A DNA stretch of 64,000 nucleotides from Piscicola geometra. Its lineage: Eukaryota; Annelida; Clitellata; Hirudinida; Piscicolidae. The position numbers and the translations under genes were made by a program. Positions 30,663-43,210 of this stretch are shown piece after piece. Position 1 is the first letter of the stretch. Every line of letters begins with the position of its first letter. The stretch lies in the NCBI GenBank assembly GCA_943735955.1, contig OX030960.1, positions 1,392,634 through 1,456,633 on the forward strand. Direction: 5' to 3'. The notes below the pieces were generated by a model, which saw nothing but the letters and a program-made list of their open reading frames with translations, searched no databases and was not told the DNA's origin.

Positions 30663-33600
30663 CATAGTGTCGTGGTGGTTGCTAGGTATAGGATAGTTCA
30701 CGGATGCTCGTCAGATATTCTAATTGGTAAACTTTGAGTCACAAGTCTATCCTCTAAGCCATTCCCGCTCCCCATGGAATACCATTTAATTTATTTAATA
30801 ACTTAATTAGTTTTAAGGGGAGAATATTAAAAACTTCCTTATTTTCCTTCTTAATAATATGACATTTTTTTAAAATTGATGTTATTTATTTTTTTATCTT
30901 AAAAAATATAAATTAGATAAATGCAATCATTTATCTAATTTATCAAAGGGAGGCTAATCCAAAATAGTCGGTTAATATGGAATAGACGTCATTAACTTTC
31001 TATTACTAAATAAAAGGAAAACTAGTAAATAATTAGTAAACATAATAATACAACTTGAAAACCTGTGTGTGGAAATAAAAATAATTCAAAACACTTTATA
31101 AACTTCATGAAGCGATTGAAAATTATTAGAAGTTAAAATTAATGAGATAATTTTATGATTACAATGTATCATTTTTTGTAAAGGTTATTGTAAAAAATTT
31201 AAAGTCGTGCATGATTAGTAGAATGCTACATTTTTGTCGGGCTGCATAGTGTTCTATACTAACCAATATGTTGTTTGAAAAAAATATCTATCACAATTGC
31301 TATTACACCTTTGTCAACTATAAAATTAACAAATTATAATAAAAAATAACTCTTTTACGGCACATTAAGATTACTTTTTTTCATTCTATCATTGGAGTCT
31401 ATCTTAAGCAGTTGCATAAATTTTATTTTGTTTTAAATATAAACTTAGCTAAAAACTTTGGTATTCCATATTACCAGACTATTCCATAATACCTGACTTT
31501 CTTTTATATTCAGTTACTCTTCCAATAAAATTATTTTTAAGATTTAAAAAATATCTAATTAAAACGTATTCTAAGGACTTTTGAGGCTCACTTATAAGCA
31601 TGAATCACAAATCTAAGCGGTGCATTTGATTAAAAAATTCAAAATCAGAAAATAAAATACTTTGCAAAAGAGCCAAGAGTGAACGCAATGCTGGCCACGC
31701 GCACAGACATGTTTGATCGCATTCAGATTGATATGTGTTATTCTCGCTGGCTGGAGCCTGCTTACAAATTGAAAGTCCCTCGAGCGGCATAATGACCTGG
31801 TCTGACGCCACATTAACTCGCTGTTTGTCTTTCTCATGTATTCTCTTCTCCTCAATGTAGTTCGTTTTTTCCTCTTTTTTCTTTCTGTCTTTTTTTTCTC
31901 TTCTCAACTTTTCTATTTTATACCCTTAATTTCGACTTTATAAATCATCTTCTTCAAACCTTTGTTTTATTTATCTCTTATACTGACAGCAATTGAATTT
32001 TATTTATTAATTTAATCATAAATCAATCCATTTTTGGTCAATCAACTCACGCATCCATGCAAGCATTTCGTGGCATCTATGGAGACTGAAAAGTTTACAT
32101 AGATGTCACGAAAAGTTAAAAAATGTAAAGCGAGCAGATTAAACTATGAGACCAATGTGAGATAGAAGAAGAGGAAAATATATTTGAAACGCCTACTTGG
32201 AGAGGTGGATGGGTAGAATGAAATAGATGTGACATATTCAAGAAAAATTGAATGTCAGAAAGATGCATTGTAGGCTGAGAAAAAAGTTTTTCTGGAAGTG
32301 TGGAGGAAGATAATTGCCAGCATCAGCATGCGGCATCTAATGAGAAAGCGTGAAGGCTGAGTAAGAAGGTCTTCAGGATGGCATGAAAGCCTAACATGAT
32401 AGTTAGCTTTGTAAACTTTACTTTGACGTTTTTTGTTAAATTTGATTTTTATTCTATTTCTTTTTTTAAATAAAAAAAAATATTTTAAAAATAAACTAAT
32501 GGATGCTTTTATAAAAAGGAATATTTTCATTTCTGTTCAATTTATTTTTCAATTATACTTTTACGTTCCTTCAAGATGTGACGTCACCATTGCGTGATCG
32601 TTAAGTTCACTTTTAAGTCTCATTTGAATAATATTTCATGAATATTATTAATCATCCTGCATGCAACTCACAGGGAATCGCATCATAAGATGAATGTCTG
32701 TTTCAATCGAACATTTCCATAGATACGTCTCGCTTGTTTTTCATCCTCTCACAGCCGTCTAAATGTTCAATATATGTGTTTTTTTATTTTAAAGAGGCAC
32801 GAATATTTTGTATTCATCAAACCTTTCAGCCCTTCAGTCCGCGAGATGATTTTCAGTTCAATAAATGTGTTTTGGCAATGAAACTTCTTTAACTTTCTTC
32901 AAAAGTGCACTGATAGGCTTTCAAGATAAAATCGAAAAAAAGCAAAGTGGAAAAAATATATTTAAAAAAAACTCTCTGTGGTGAGTGAAATGGTCATCGG
33001 AAGGCATAGAAGCCTCTAAAAGGAAGTGCGGAGTCGATAAAATTGAAAAGCAAGCGATTTTTTCACCTGAATTTATTTGTAATATTTTTTTACCTTTAAG
33101 TATCTTGTGGTGGTGTTGGAGCTGGAGCACGAAGCCCATACGAGCATTTCTATTTAAAATAAAAGTCATGTTTAACAAAGTTGAATCGGCTCGAATGCGG
33201 TGTCAGGAGGCGAGTGAAGCGGAAAACTGCTTTGTTTTTGGTGTCTTTAATTAGATACACTGTCTTTGTGTGGCATATAATCAAAGGACTTCCCCAATTT
33301 GGAAAATAAAGTTTTAAAATGAGAAAAACATTTATTTCTAAAAATGTTTTTATTTATTTTAGAAATAAAATCGATTTCACAAATGACTTGAAGCCTCGAA
33401 AAGAACAAGAGCAACAAAGACAACTCACAACTAGGTCCACAGGTGGATGGCAGAGCGGCGAGAAGGGAGGCGCAAGAGGACTCTCCGCCACACCAATGCT
33501 CACTCTCCAAACATTCGACCTCACCCACCATTTCGTACTCGATCTTTGCCTCCACTCCCTTCTCTCCTCTTTTCATCAACCTTCTTTCTTCAAGCCTTTC

Positions 33601-35039
33601 ACCAAAAATCGTTTCTTCTTTCTTCAACTGCCCTCCAACACCCGATCGACCCATTCCTCCAACAAACGCCAGAGTGGCTAAAATACGTAGAAGAGAGATA
33701 CCTGATTGCATGCTGATCTGTCGATGGTTTTATCACGTTTTTAGAAGAGAATTTAAGTTTTGTGCGTACAAAATACTCAACAACTTTTTATTTAAACGAT
33801 TAAAGCCAAATTTGACGAAATATATTCAAAATTTATTATGTAATTTTGCATTCATTGATTTGTATAGCGAAGCAGACAGAGGGTTGGGGATGCGTTGATG
33901 ATTTGCAAAGATTTGCTAACTATGTTCCCTGACAGGATGAAAAGACGTACACATAAAACTCTACTTGATGAAAAGTACTTTCTTGCCAGTTTCACAATAG
34001 CTGGATGCTAAGCTAAGCAGTTGCTCGATAAAGTTGTATATTTTTGGGGATTTTCTTATTTTCTACTGTTTATTCGTCTCTTTCCATGTCTCTTTAATTA
34101 TTATTTTTTAAATTCTAAATATTTTGATCGGGGGTTTAATAGTGTGGCAATTCATAAGCAAGAAATATTCAGATACATCTTTCTCTGCTCCAGCTCGAAA
34201 ATTTTTTTTTTTGAAACGAATGACAATCCTTTTCTGAATTGCATAATTTTTGTTTAAGTAAAAATTGCAGACAACACTACATACTTTTCACCGCCTAGAA
34301 GTTCTATTGTAAATCTACAAGGAATGAAAAGTTTTTTGATGAAATGCAGCTCTAAAAATTAGTTATACCCTTTCAACGAAATGTGTTTAACTATTTTCAC
34401 GCGAAAAATCAAGCGAGTTTAAAAAAAGTTTAATTCCGATAAAATAGTTGACTGCGTTAATTTTTTTAACGACGTTAATCTATTAACGCATTTATCGAAA
34501 GTTAACTTAGATTTACGCACATCTCAAATGAAACGTATTCTATTTTCAAATTCAGCACACAAAATATCTGAAAAATCACCTATCTGCATTTCAATTATGT
34601 AAAAAAAAATTCTCGGTCAGTGTATTATTATTATTATTTAATTTTTGAGTTATTATTTAATTATAAAATTATTATTTCATAGCTTCTGAAATTTGTTCAT
34701 CATCTAATACTAAACAAATAATATCTGGATAAAGTCTTAAAGGATGAACTATCCTAGAAGGAAATTTCCGCATACCTGCGTGTCTCATGTGAGCACATCC
34801 TTGCTTGTCTTTCATTTTCAATCAGCATCAATTGCTGCTATTACCTAAAACTCTTGTCAATGAACTCCATTTAATGAACATCAAGGCATTCTTTTAAATT
34901 GTAATTCATTTCGAATCCTTAAAATTGCAGCACGTTTTGAAAGTTTGTCATCACTCTCACGTCCTCTCCAGCACTGAATCAGTTGTGTGCTAATGTCTTT
35001 CGAACCAATCAAATCTCCTCTTAAGCTACGCATTCATTA
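30663..35039. other. Low-copy AT-rich DNA, no gene recognised
   Basis: I see no element shared with the rest of the window. At 30975-31000 GGTTAATATGGAATAG and at 31462-31500 (ATTCCATATTACCAGACTAT) there are loosely inverted motifs about 500 bp apart that could be decayed transposon ends. Frames at 31605-31907 and 33247-33898 overlap on both strands and show no domain; the region is moderately GC-rich at 33430-33700. At 34445-34510, TTAACGACGTTAATCTATTA resembles hAT-type ends. Host introns or intergenic DNA are equally possible. Confidence 0.4.
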
Positions 35040-35290
35040 GGCCATTATCCCGTTTCCAGTTATCTCATCCACCCTTTTTCACTTACACACTATTCCGCTT
35101 TCTGTCATAATTTTCTGCCACCTGCTATCTTCAACATTCTACTTTCCACCTTCCCTATTCCATATCCAACTTTAGCTTTCCACCAAATTCTACTTTATTT
35201 ATTCCACTTTATACCTTCCACTTCCCACCTATCGCTTTTCATTTTCCACCACTTCCCATTTTCCAAATTCCACCATTCCTCCGTTTAAAC
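35040..35290. repeat. Polypyrimidine-rich stretch
   Basis: About 250 bp rich in TTCCACCTTCC-type words on the plus strand, loosely repetitive (CTTTCCACC, TTCCACTTCCC, ATTTTCCACC). A low-complexity tract. Confidence 0.6.
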
Positions 35291-36386
35291 ACCCCGCTAG
35301 TCGACCCTTCAAAATAATCCGGATTAAGATTCGCAAAGAGCTTACCAAGTGAATAATTTGCTGCGTGAGAATTTGACTCGCCATAAATGTCGTTTGCAGC
35401 TAATTTTTATGGTAATTTTACTAATATCATTGGTGTTATGAACAAAACTATCAAACTCGTGGGTTCAAGCAACAAAGTTATACTAGCATTGTTCGCCAAG
35501 TTCTTGTGACGGTTATGACAGTTAATGTTTTCATGTTAAATAGTTGCAAAAAAAACTTTTGAGTGACTTTAGTGTAAATGCAATGGTTGGTAGGCAGCTC
35601 TCTTCTGCCTCACGACTCTGCCATCCATCTCTCTCTTCGCGATATTTATTTTTTAAATCCTTTTTGAATAAAAAAATATATTAATCTTGAATCATTTTAT
35701 ATCGTCTGAAATCTTATTTGAAAATAATGTTTGAAAAAATCTTAAAAGATTGAATGAGGAATTGTAAATAAAGCATAGGCATTCAAAATGGTCTATTCCT
35801 AAGGTTTCAAAGCCTCGCTTGTAAGATGACATAGTCGAACAAATCGTTGCTGCTCCTCAGGGATGCCTTTCATGCAGATGTATTTTACCGATGTAACTTT
35901 TTGTTCACATATTAATTATAATCGGCATTTGGAAGTGACTTAGGCTTATGTTTTGAGGTTTTGACGTTTATCCACTTAGTGAACTGAATTTCCTGAATTG
36001 ATTTCATCATGAGAGGCCCTCCCTGGTGCAAGTTCATCTTGGTGGGCATTTTATGGTTCTTCTACAGCTTATATTTTTTGGAATTACAAATGTTTTGTTC
36101 TCAAAATTTCTGTTACCGACACAAAGGTGCAGCCAATATTCAGAATTATCTTTTGTTGGCAACTTGAGTGCAAAATTACCTTCAGAAGCTACCAATTATT
36201 TTACTCAGTTCTTCTGCTTAAAAGACAGCGAAGGCGGTTGCACTTGCGAGCTGATTCTAAAAAGCATGTAGTCTCAGTGAATGAACATGTGCGCTGTTTT
36301 TTAAACATTCTGCTTCTCATAATCGCTTGAAAAAAGCATGTACTCGAACTCCTAATGTTTTTTCTTGTATCTTTATTGCTGTCAAG
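35291..36386. other. AT-rich DNA, nothing recognised
   Basis: The open frame at 36026-36271 has no recognisable domain. The last eight bases are the target duplication of the following miniature hAT-5. Confidence 0.4.
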
Positions 36387-36735
36387 CATGGGCGGTGATC
36401 CTGGGGGGGTTCTGGAGCCCAAACCCTTCCATTTTTTTTTTGTGAGGGGTCCTTAATGTGAATCCTCCCACTTGTTTCAATAAAAAAAATTTTAAACTTT
36501 TGTTTCGATCTGAGCATAAAACAACCTTGGCATAAAACAAAATGTTTATAGTGTAATACATTTAGGGTATGTGTAGTTATAGTGATAACTGTTTAAAGCC
36601 AAATTATTCTTTGCTCACTTGAATATTCGTATCTAAACAGAAGTTTAATAATGTGTCTGGACCCCAGGACCCCCCAGGATCGTCTATGCTGGTTAAGACC
36701 CGCCCCCCAAGATTTGCAGCAGATCGCTGCCCCTG
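36387..36735 (+). mobile_element. hAT-5 miniature element (349 bp)
   Basis: Left end CATGGGCGGTGATCCTGGGG; right end (inverted) CAGGGGCAGCGATCTGCTGC. These are the two different termini of hAT-5. They are flanked by the 8-bp duplication CTGTCAAG / CTGTCCAG (one mismatch). The interior AACTATCACTATAACTACAC-type sequence (reverse complement near 36560-36600) is shared with 59585-60110. No coding capacity. Confidence 0.9.
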
Positions 36736-37043
36736 CTGTCCAGCATGAGAAATAACTTCATAAATGCTTTGATGAATTATTGAAAGACGTGTAAATAATT
36801 TTGTTAATAGATGTGTAAAGTAAATTTGTGAATTAATGTGTGAATTGACGTATATCAGTCTAGTATGGTAAAGAAACTGGACTGTATTATTATGCAAATG
36901 AACGCTCCATTAGAGGCGACATGTAAGAAAGCCGCAGGAATGGTGCTAAAATATAATTTAATGTTCGTTCTAAAAGATTCCCACTCATTTCATCTTTGCG
37001 CTTTTATTAGTTTATTTATTTTAGGTAGCGAGCATTTGCCCAA

Positions 37044-37285
37044 GTCATTCACTGCATTTTCCCAAAAAACACCCATTGCATTTGTCCCAAGACATTCATT
37101 GCATTTGTCCCAAGACATTCATTGCATTTGTCCCAAGACATTCATTGCATTTGTCCCAAGACATTCATTGCATTTGTCCCAAGACATTCATTGCATTTGT
37201 CCTAAAACATTCATTGCATTTGTCCCAAGACATTCTATGAATTTGTCCCAAGACATTCTATGAATTTGTCCCAAAACATGAATTG
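37044..37285. repeat. 23-bp minisatellite (CATTGCATTTGTCCCAAGA)
   Basis: About ten tandem copies of a 23-bp unit that includes TTGCATTTGTCCCAAGACAT, with variants CCTAAAACA and TATGAATTTG at the right. The open frame across it is repeat-encoded and not a gene. Confidence 0.93.
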
Positions 37286-38500
37286 CATTTTCTCCTTTTC
37301 ATCTTTTTCTAACGATTACTCTCACACTTTTCAATTCATTTTAAAACCTCGAATACAACACTGGCCTCTAAGGCTTATTAAATATTGATATTCATCTTGC
37401 GCTTTCTACTCGAGTTAAAGACAGCCATTAAGCGCTTCTCAGAGCATTAATCACTCGATTCGTGTCTCGGACTGCGGCATGCGTTAGCAAGGCACATTAA
37501 CATATGAATGCAGCTCTTTCCTCCTTCTCAAACTTCATTTATTTTTTGATCACTTGCTCCTTTATGAGTCATTTCTGTCATCGACTTATCTCGAAATTGT
37601 TTTCCCTCGCACGCCACCCTCTTAATCTGTATTCCTTAGCATCTCTTCTCCATCAATATGCACATTCTCCTTGCCACCATCTCTTTCATCACTCTTATCT
37701 GCTTTCGACTCACTTTGACCTCATCATTACCATCACCAACATCTCTATCCTCACTCTGTCCTATCTCCATCACTGACCTCCCATCTTCATTCATACATGT
37801 ACCGACCTCATCCGCTTCACGCAAGAATGTAATCTCGATTACATTTTTTTTCTTTTTACGAGTTATTTTCCGAAAGTATTTTCTTCTACAAAATTGAATT
37901 ATATTTTTGTTTGGTAATTATTTTGAACAGAACTCCCTTTCTAGTGGCTCGGTGAATTTGCTTTGGGTTGCAGATTTTTGATTTTTAAGTATTTCTCTTT
38001 TTTCAAATCTTCCTATTTGTTTTTCAAAAATTTAAAAATGACAAAAAACTTAGTTAATAATTTTTTCTACATTTTCTTTGAAATTTGATTCTTTTTTGGA
38101 ATTTATTAAGTCAAAAGTATAAAAACCATTAAATGTATAAGTATTTTGGTAAGTTATTCGTCGAATAAATCGTTTGGGAATGATTTAATTCGCACAGAGG
38201 GTGCTGCGTTGTGAGAAATGGTTTGCTCGTAGTCATTTTTCAAATTAGTCTCGAAACTCCACTGGGTTGACACCACTTTTAAAATGCTATATCGTATATA
38301 ACGTCTTACTTGAGCTGTCTTTTTGAATATACATTTTTATTCTATCTTACTTCGTAATTCTCAAAAAAAACTTTAGCACTGTCACTTTTAGCTCTGTTTC
38401 TTGTTTTTAGGCGATGCCACTGTTTCTGGAACCTACATGCTCGCGGGTCACACCACAGTCTTCAAATGAATTTACTTTTTGGAAGTACATATTCTTTGCG
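37286..38500. other. AT-rich DNA, partly CT-rich
   Basis: 37520-37830 is pyrimidine-rich with CATCAC/TCTCC words, and its open frames on both strands look compositional. No gene or shared repeat was recognised. Confidence 0.4.
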
Positions 38501-38504
38501 GATC

Positions 38505-38640
38505 ACACCCAAGGCGCCGACTCCATGGGGCTTGGAGGGGTTCGAGCCTCCCCCAATATTTAGTCGCTCGGGCCCGCCATTAGCTGAGCCCCCACTCCAA
38601 TATTTTTTTATTTGATGCTGAAATATTTTAATTACTAAGT
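38505..38640. mobile_element. Possible hAT-type terminus (GGCGCCGACTCCATGGGG)
   Basis: GGCGCCGACTCCATGGGGCT followed by GGAGGGGTTCGAGCC looks like a hAT-type end with C/G-rich subterminal sequence. The inverse word, AAGTCGGCGCCTATG, occurs at 42988-43002. No target duplication or connecting element was established. Confidence 0.3.
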
Positions 38641-40575
38641 TTTTATTTGGAAATACATTTTTGGATATAATTTACAAATATTTATGAACTTTCCATACTA
38701 ATTTTCATATTAGAGGTCAAAAGAGTGTCGTGGTCTTACTCCCAAAACTATATTTATTTTGTCTGATCTTTAGGTATCATGAAAAGTGGGAATGACAGTG
38801 AAATGATGCGGGAAGGGAATAGGAACAGGATCACGAAGGTGAGTGTGGATGAGAAAAACAAAATTTCAATAAGAGAAGGGTAAAGTTTTTCCACGCAGAT
38901 TTCTACTTTAAACCCAAGATTATTTGTTTAAAAGATAAAAAGCCATAGAAACTTAATTTAATTACATAAAACCAATGAAACTTATCTCAAATCATTTTAT
39001 TTCAATTTTTGCAAATTTAATTTTTTTTGTTTTTTTGCCAAATTTTGACGTTCCAACATTAAATGCTAAGAAATGCCAAGAATATCAAGTTTTTGACTGG
39101 GAGTGAGTGACCAAAGTTTTACTTTCAAGAAGGTGTCGAAACCATGTCTAAATTTTAAAAAACCAAAATTATGATGACTAGCGGAAAAAAGACAAGACGG
39201 GTAAAAAATTGTGGACTGTTAATTCAAAATGGTCCTGGTCCAACTTCTTGATGATAGTCTTAAATATATAATCATTTTAGAAATCCATTTAAATATCATT
39301 TTCACAAAAATTTTAATTGATTAAAAATGAAAGTTTGACAAACCACAATTGATTTATCCAAGTTTTAGAGCATTGAGATGAATGAATTAATTACTTATTG
39401 ACTGAACTTACCTCACCAAAAAAGTATTCAAATAGTTTATTTATCTCTAATTATAATGATTATAAAGTTGTTAAAAAATGTAATATTAATTGATAAAATA
39501 TCAAAAGATTAATCTCTTATATCATAGGGGATGTGTTAGAAACGGTACTCAGAAGCATAGACGGAGCAATATAAAAACAGCTGATGGAATGTTTATTTAT
39601 TTGTCGAATCAGCTGATGTTTGGTATCTAACAATAGCAAAAATCGCCTTATTTTCTTTAGATTTCGGAAACTATCCGAGGCGAGATATCTCGTAAAATGA
39701 ACAATTACTAAGGCTTCTTCACTTCTTTTTTTGATAATTTTTTAAAGGTATATGATTGTTCACGGTATATATGACGGCAAATTATCTGAGGCGAGATATA
39801 TCGTAAAATGAACAATAAATAAGACTTCTTTACTTGCTAATTGAAAAGACTTTTGAGATGATAGTAATGATGATGCTAATGAAACAAACTGTTGAGATGA
39901 TGATAATGATGATGCTAATGAAAAAGACTGCTGAGATGATGATGATGATGAGGATAGTGATGGTGGATGAATTTTCTTTAAGCATTGATGACTATTCATT
40001 TTTTAATATAGAATTTGAATGCTTTTGGAATCTATGGCAATCAAACCTTACACTTGCACCACTAAAACCACCAGCACTTGCTTTTAAAGTTGTTGTTTTA
40101 TAAATAACCATTATAGAGGTCAAAAGATTTGCGTGGGTTTCAACTCCCTAAAGGGGTAAAAATGTACCAACATCATTATATTTTCATGGAAGTTTGATAT
40201 CTTGTAGATTATTTGAAGATGGATACTCAAGTCTTGACTGAATTATACTTGTCAGATATGAGTAGTTGAATTTTAATGTTAAAGTTTTGGTAATCATTAA
40301 CGGTTAATGCTTGAAACTTCTGTGACATTAATTGAAGTAAGTTTATCATAAAAGATTTCTGTTGTTCGTCAAGCTCTAATTATGAGACTTTTACACATTT
40401 TTCAAGAATCTTTACTATTGAAAGAATTAAAAAATTCAATACGAAAAAATATTTTTGTAATAATTTGTCTCAAAATATGGCTCCATTTTAGTAGAATGAA
40501 TAAAATTCATCCGCAAAATTTTTCACTAGTAATATGGGGAAAAATATCTTTTTAATTTAAACTATTTCATTTTGC
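38641..40575. other. AT-rich DNA with local duplication and GAT repeats
   Basis: Two blocks of about 59 bp (39668-39726 and 39780-39838) share GAGGCGAGATATCTCGTAAA-type sequence. 39850-39960 is GATGAT-rich and encodes only a compositional Met/Ser frame. The word TAGAGGTCAAAAGA occurs at 38713 and 40113. No gene recognised. Confidence 0.5.
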
Positions 40576-41032
40576 CTATAAGCCAGTGATGGGCACTCAA
40601 CTACTTTTGAGTAGTTAAACTTTTGCTAACTACTTAACTACTTTTGAGTAGTTAAACTACTAGTTAACTACTAACTACTTTTCAATAGTTAAACTTTTAG
40701 GGCTTAACTACTTTTCAGTAGTTGGAGTAGTTAACTACATTTCAACTACTTTTTCTCAAAGTTAAGCATATATTATATCGACACCGGCTGTAATACTTAT
40801 CAATCAATACTTACTGTTATATTCATATTACTGTTCATGTCTACATAGGTAAGACAGAGGAGACAAATATAATTGTCACTAATAACACTGTGTAATTTTC
40901 TTGATATCAGAACAGTCAACACAAAAACAATGGAATTATTTACTCATATATATAGAATATATGATATATATATATGTATTTACTGCTCAATTGCTGGTGG
41001 TATTCAAGTACCATGTACTGGGAAGGATTATT

Positions 41033-41233
41033 AAATAAATAAATAAATAAATGTCAGTTTTATATAGCGCCCGGGCACGCAACTGAAGCGCCACTAACAC
41101 GAGATAAGTCGTGAAACACCGCATCATATACAATAGGTATATGATAGCTCACTGTGGGCTGAACAGGGATTCGAAACTGGCGACCTTTAAGTTGCAGGTC
41201 TAACGACTTACCATCTAAGCCAACCCGCTCGCC
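41033..41233 (-). mobile_element. SINE1 inside hAT-1 copy B
   Basis: Reverse orientation: a (TAAA)n tail at 41033, then the TATAGCGCCCGGGCACGCAA end, the body, and the tRNA-like head ending GAGCGGGTTGG-type sequence at 41233. Same position and orientation relative to hAT-1 as in copy A, so it is a passenger inherited with the element. Confidence 0.92.
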
Positions 41234-41365
41234 AAGTGGTAAAACTATTCATAATAACTTTAAAACTTAGAGTGATTACAATAAAATGGCCAGTTTAAAC
41301 AGTTTTTAGAGTTTTATAACACAAAGACAAATAAAAGACAGTTTTATGAGTTTTACACTATAGCG

Positions 41366-41671
41366 TTACTCTTTAACAACGCTCTCAGCTTTGGTTACTT
41401 GCCTTAAGAAGACAAGTTTTTCAAACATGCTGTCAAAAAGTTTACAACGCCTTGGAACCAGAATTTGTCCAGCAGCACTGAACAACCTTTCGACTGCAGC
41501 ACTACTGGGTAAGGATGCATTACATTTCAGAAAGGCATTACACAGTCGAGGAAATTTAAATGGCACTTTTAGTTCAGTGTCAGCACTAGAAAGATAATTA
41601 TGAATTTCTTCTTCTATGCTGCTGTCAACAGTAGTGTCAGTATCATTTCTTTCTGTCACAAAGAAATACAA
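41366..41671 (-). pseudogene. hAT-1 transposase C-terminal domain, copy B
   Basis: The minus-strand frame contains LKVPFKFPRLCNAFLKCNAS, then LPSSAAVERLFSAAGQILVP and FEKLVFLRQVTKAESVVKE before the stop. It extends slightly further than copy A and is an open hAT dimerisation domain. It would make a dimerisation-only fragment if expressed. Confidence 0.85.
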
Positions 41672-41696
41672 GTCATCAATCGGCTCTTTTTCCGAT

Positions 41697-41894
41697 CTAA
41701 AAACTGGGGCTTACCTTCAGATGCTTCCGAAAATTATAGCTGGACGAGATATTTCCACTAATCTGAACTCCACAACAATGCTTACACGTTGCGACGAAAT
41801 TTTTTTCGTCCGATTTAATACTTGGGTTTTTTAATGTTCTTTTACTACTGCTGAATTCATGATGCAATACTAGCAGAAAACTAGCAAGGACCAA
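41697..41894 (-). pseudogene. hAT-1 BED zinc-finger exon, copy B
   Basis: The minus-strand frame reads KNFVATCKHCCGVQISGNIS, then SSYNFRKHLK: CxxC followed by an HLK-type half, the BED finger. It is followed by GAAG|GTAAGCC, a plausible donor site conserved in copy A. The second histidine is not obvious, so the finger may be incomplete or continue in the next exon. Confidence 0.7.
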
Positions 41895-42325
41895 ACTAAC
41901 AGTTTACTTTAATTATTTTTATTTCAAAAAAAGTTTTTTACCATGCAATTTCCCAGGGATAGGCACTTTAACTGATATTTATAAATGTGGATTTGTTGTA
42001 ATTATCTTTTAACAACTTTTGAGTAGTTAAACTACTTTGAGTAGTTAAACTACTTTGAGTAGTTAAACTACTTTGAGTAGTTAAACTGCTCTCTAACTAC
42101 TGACTACTTTTGAGTAGTTAAACTTTTTGCCTTAACTACTTTTGAGTAGTTAAACTACGTAGTTAACTACTAGGTAGTTAACTACTAGGTAGTTAATTAC
42201 TGCCCATCTTTGCTATAAGCATTACCGTTTTATTTCCAAACAGCTATTTAAACATTGGAAACTTGTCTATATCAATCGTTAATCTCATTTGCATAAGTAA
42301 TGAGTACCGTTTCTAAACTAAACCG

Positions 42326-42946
42326 TATTGTATTTTACTGTATTGTATTGTATTGTATTGTATTTTACTGTATTGTATTGTATTGTTTTGTATTGTATTG
42401 TATTGTATTATATTGTATTGTATTGTATTGTATTGTATTGTATTGTATTGTATTGTATTGTATTGTATTGTATTGTATTGTATTGTATTGTATTGTATTG
42501 TATTGTATTGTATTGTATTGTATTGTATTGTATTGTATTGTATTGTATTGTATTGTATTGTATTGTATTGTATTGTATTGTATTGTATTGTATTGTATTG
42601 TATTGTATTGTATTGTATTGTATTGTATTGTATTGTATTGTATTGTATTGTATTGTATTGTATTGTATTGTATTGTATTGTATTGTATTGTATTGTATTG
42701 TATTGTATTTTATTGTATTGTATTGTATTGTATTGTATTGTATTGTATTCTATTGTATTGTATTGTATTGTATTGTATTGTATTGTATTGTATTGTATTG
42801 TATTGTATTGTATTGTATTGTATTGTATTGTATTGTATTGTATTGTATTGTACTGTATTGTATTGTATTGTATTGTATTGTATTTTAATGTATTTTACTG
42901 TATTGTATTGTGTTGTACTGTATTTTATTTTATTGTATTGTATAGT
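42326..42946. repeat. (TATTG)n pentanucleotide array
   Basis: About 600 bp of TATTG with few variants (TATTT, TACTG, TATTC), interrupted mostly near its edges. All three plus-strand frames are open because the 5-bp unit cycles through Tyr-Cys-Ile-Val-Leu with no stop. This is a simple repeat, not a protein. Confidence 0.97.
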
Positions 42947-43210
42947 TGGCCTGGACCCCCCCCCCCCTTCCCAAAGTTTCAGACAAGTCGGCGCCTATGA
43001 TCGCACTTGTTATTTTACACCCACACCAGCCTGGAGTTGCTTTGAATCGTTGCTTTGCTCTGTAAGTTTTCTCCAAGTCTACAAAGATGCAGTTCTGCTC
43101 TTCTTTATACTTTTCCACCAAGATTCTCAAAGCAAAAAATGGGTCTGTGGTGCTCTTCATTGACATGAACTCATACTATTGCTCGATTATGCTAACCTCT
43201 TCTATTAACC
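42947..43210 (-). pseudogene. RTE-like LINE reverse-transcriptase fragment
   Basis: The minus-strand frame reads STTDPFFALRILVEKYKEEQ, then NCIFVDLEKTYRA: the conserved helix before RT motif A and motif A itself (F.DLEK.Y). Upstream residues IEQ.YEFM fit the QFGF segment, with a stop in place of one residue. Only about 60 codons are recognisable. A C run at 42955-42968 and AAGTCGGCGCCTATG at 42988 lie at its 3' side. Confidence 0.7.

Larger units (their letters stand above)
40584..42212 (-). mobile_element. hAT-1 copy B, complete ends, internally deleted
   Basis: Left end CAGTGATGGGCACTCAACTA; right end (inverted) CAAAGATGGGCAGTAATTAA. A perfect 8-bp duplication CTATAAGC flanks it (40576-40583 and 42213-42220). 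Both ends carry arrays of AGTAGTTAAACTACT-type palindromic words. The order inside (BED exon, dimerisation domain, SINE1) is collinear with copy A. Length is 1,629 bp including the 201-bp SINE1. Confidence 0.96.

Noticed and set aside
33247..33898. Overlapping open frames on both strands as a possible host gene
   Set aside because: Frames overlap on both strands, with low-complexity Ser/Pro/His content and no domain or splice support.
37504..37897. Ser/His-rich open frames
   Set aside because: Pyrimidine-rich composition gives open frames on both strands; no recognisable domain.
42300..43163. Three long overlapping open frames of Tyr-Cys-Ile-Val-Leu repeats
   Set aside because: They are translations of a (TATTG)n simple repeat in each frame; no coding signal.
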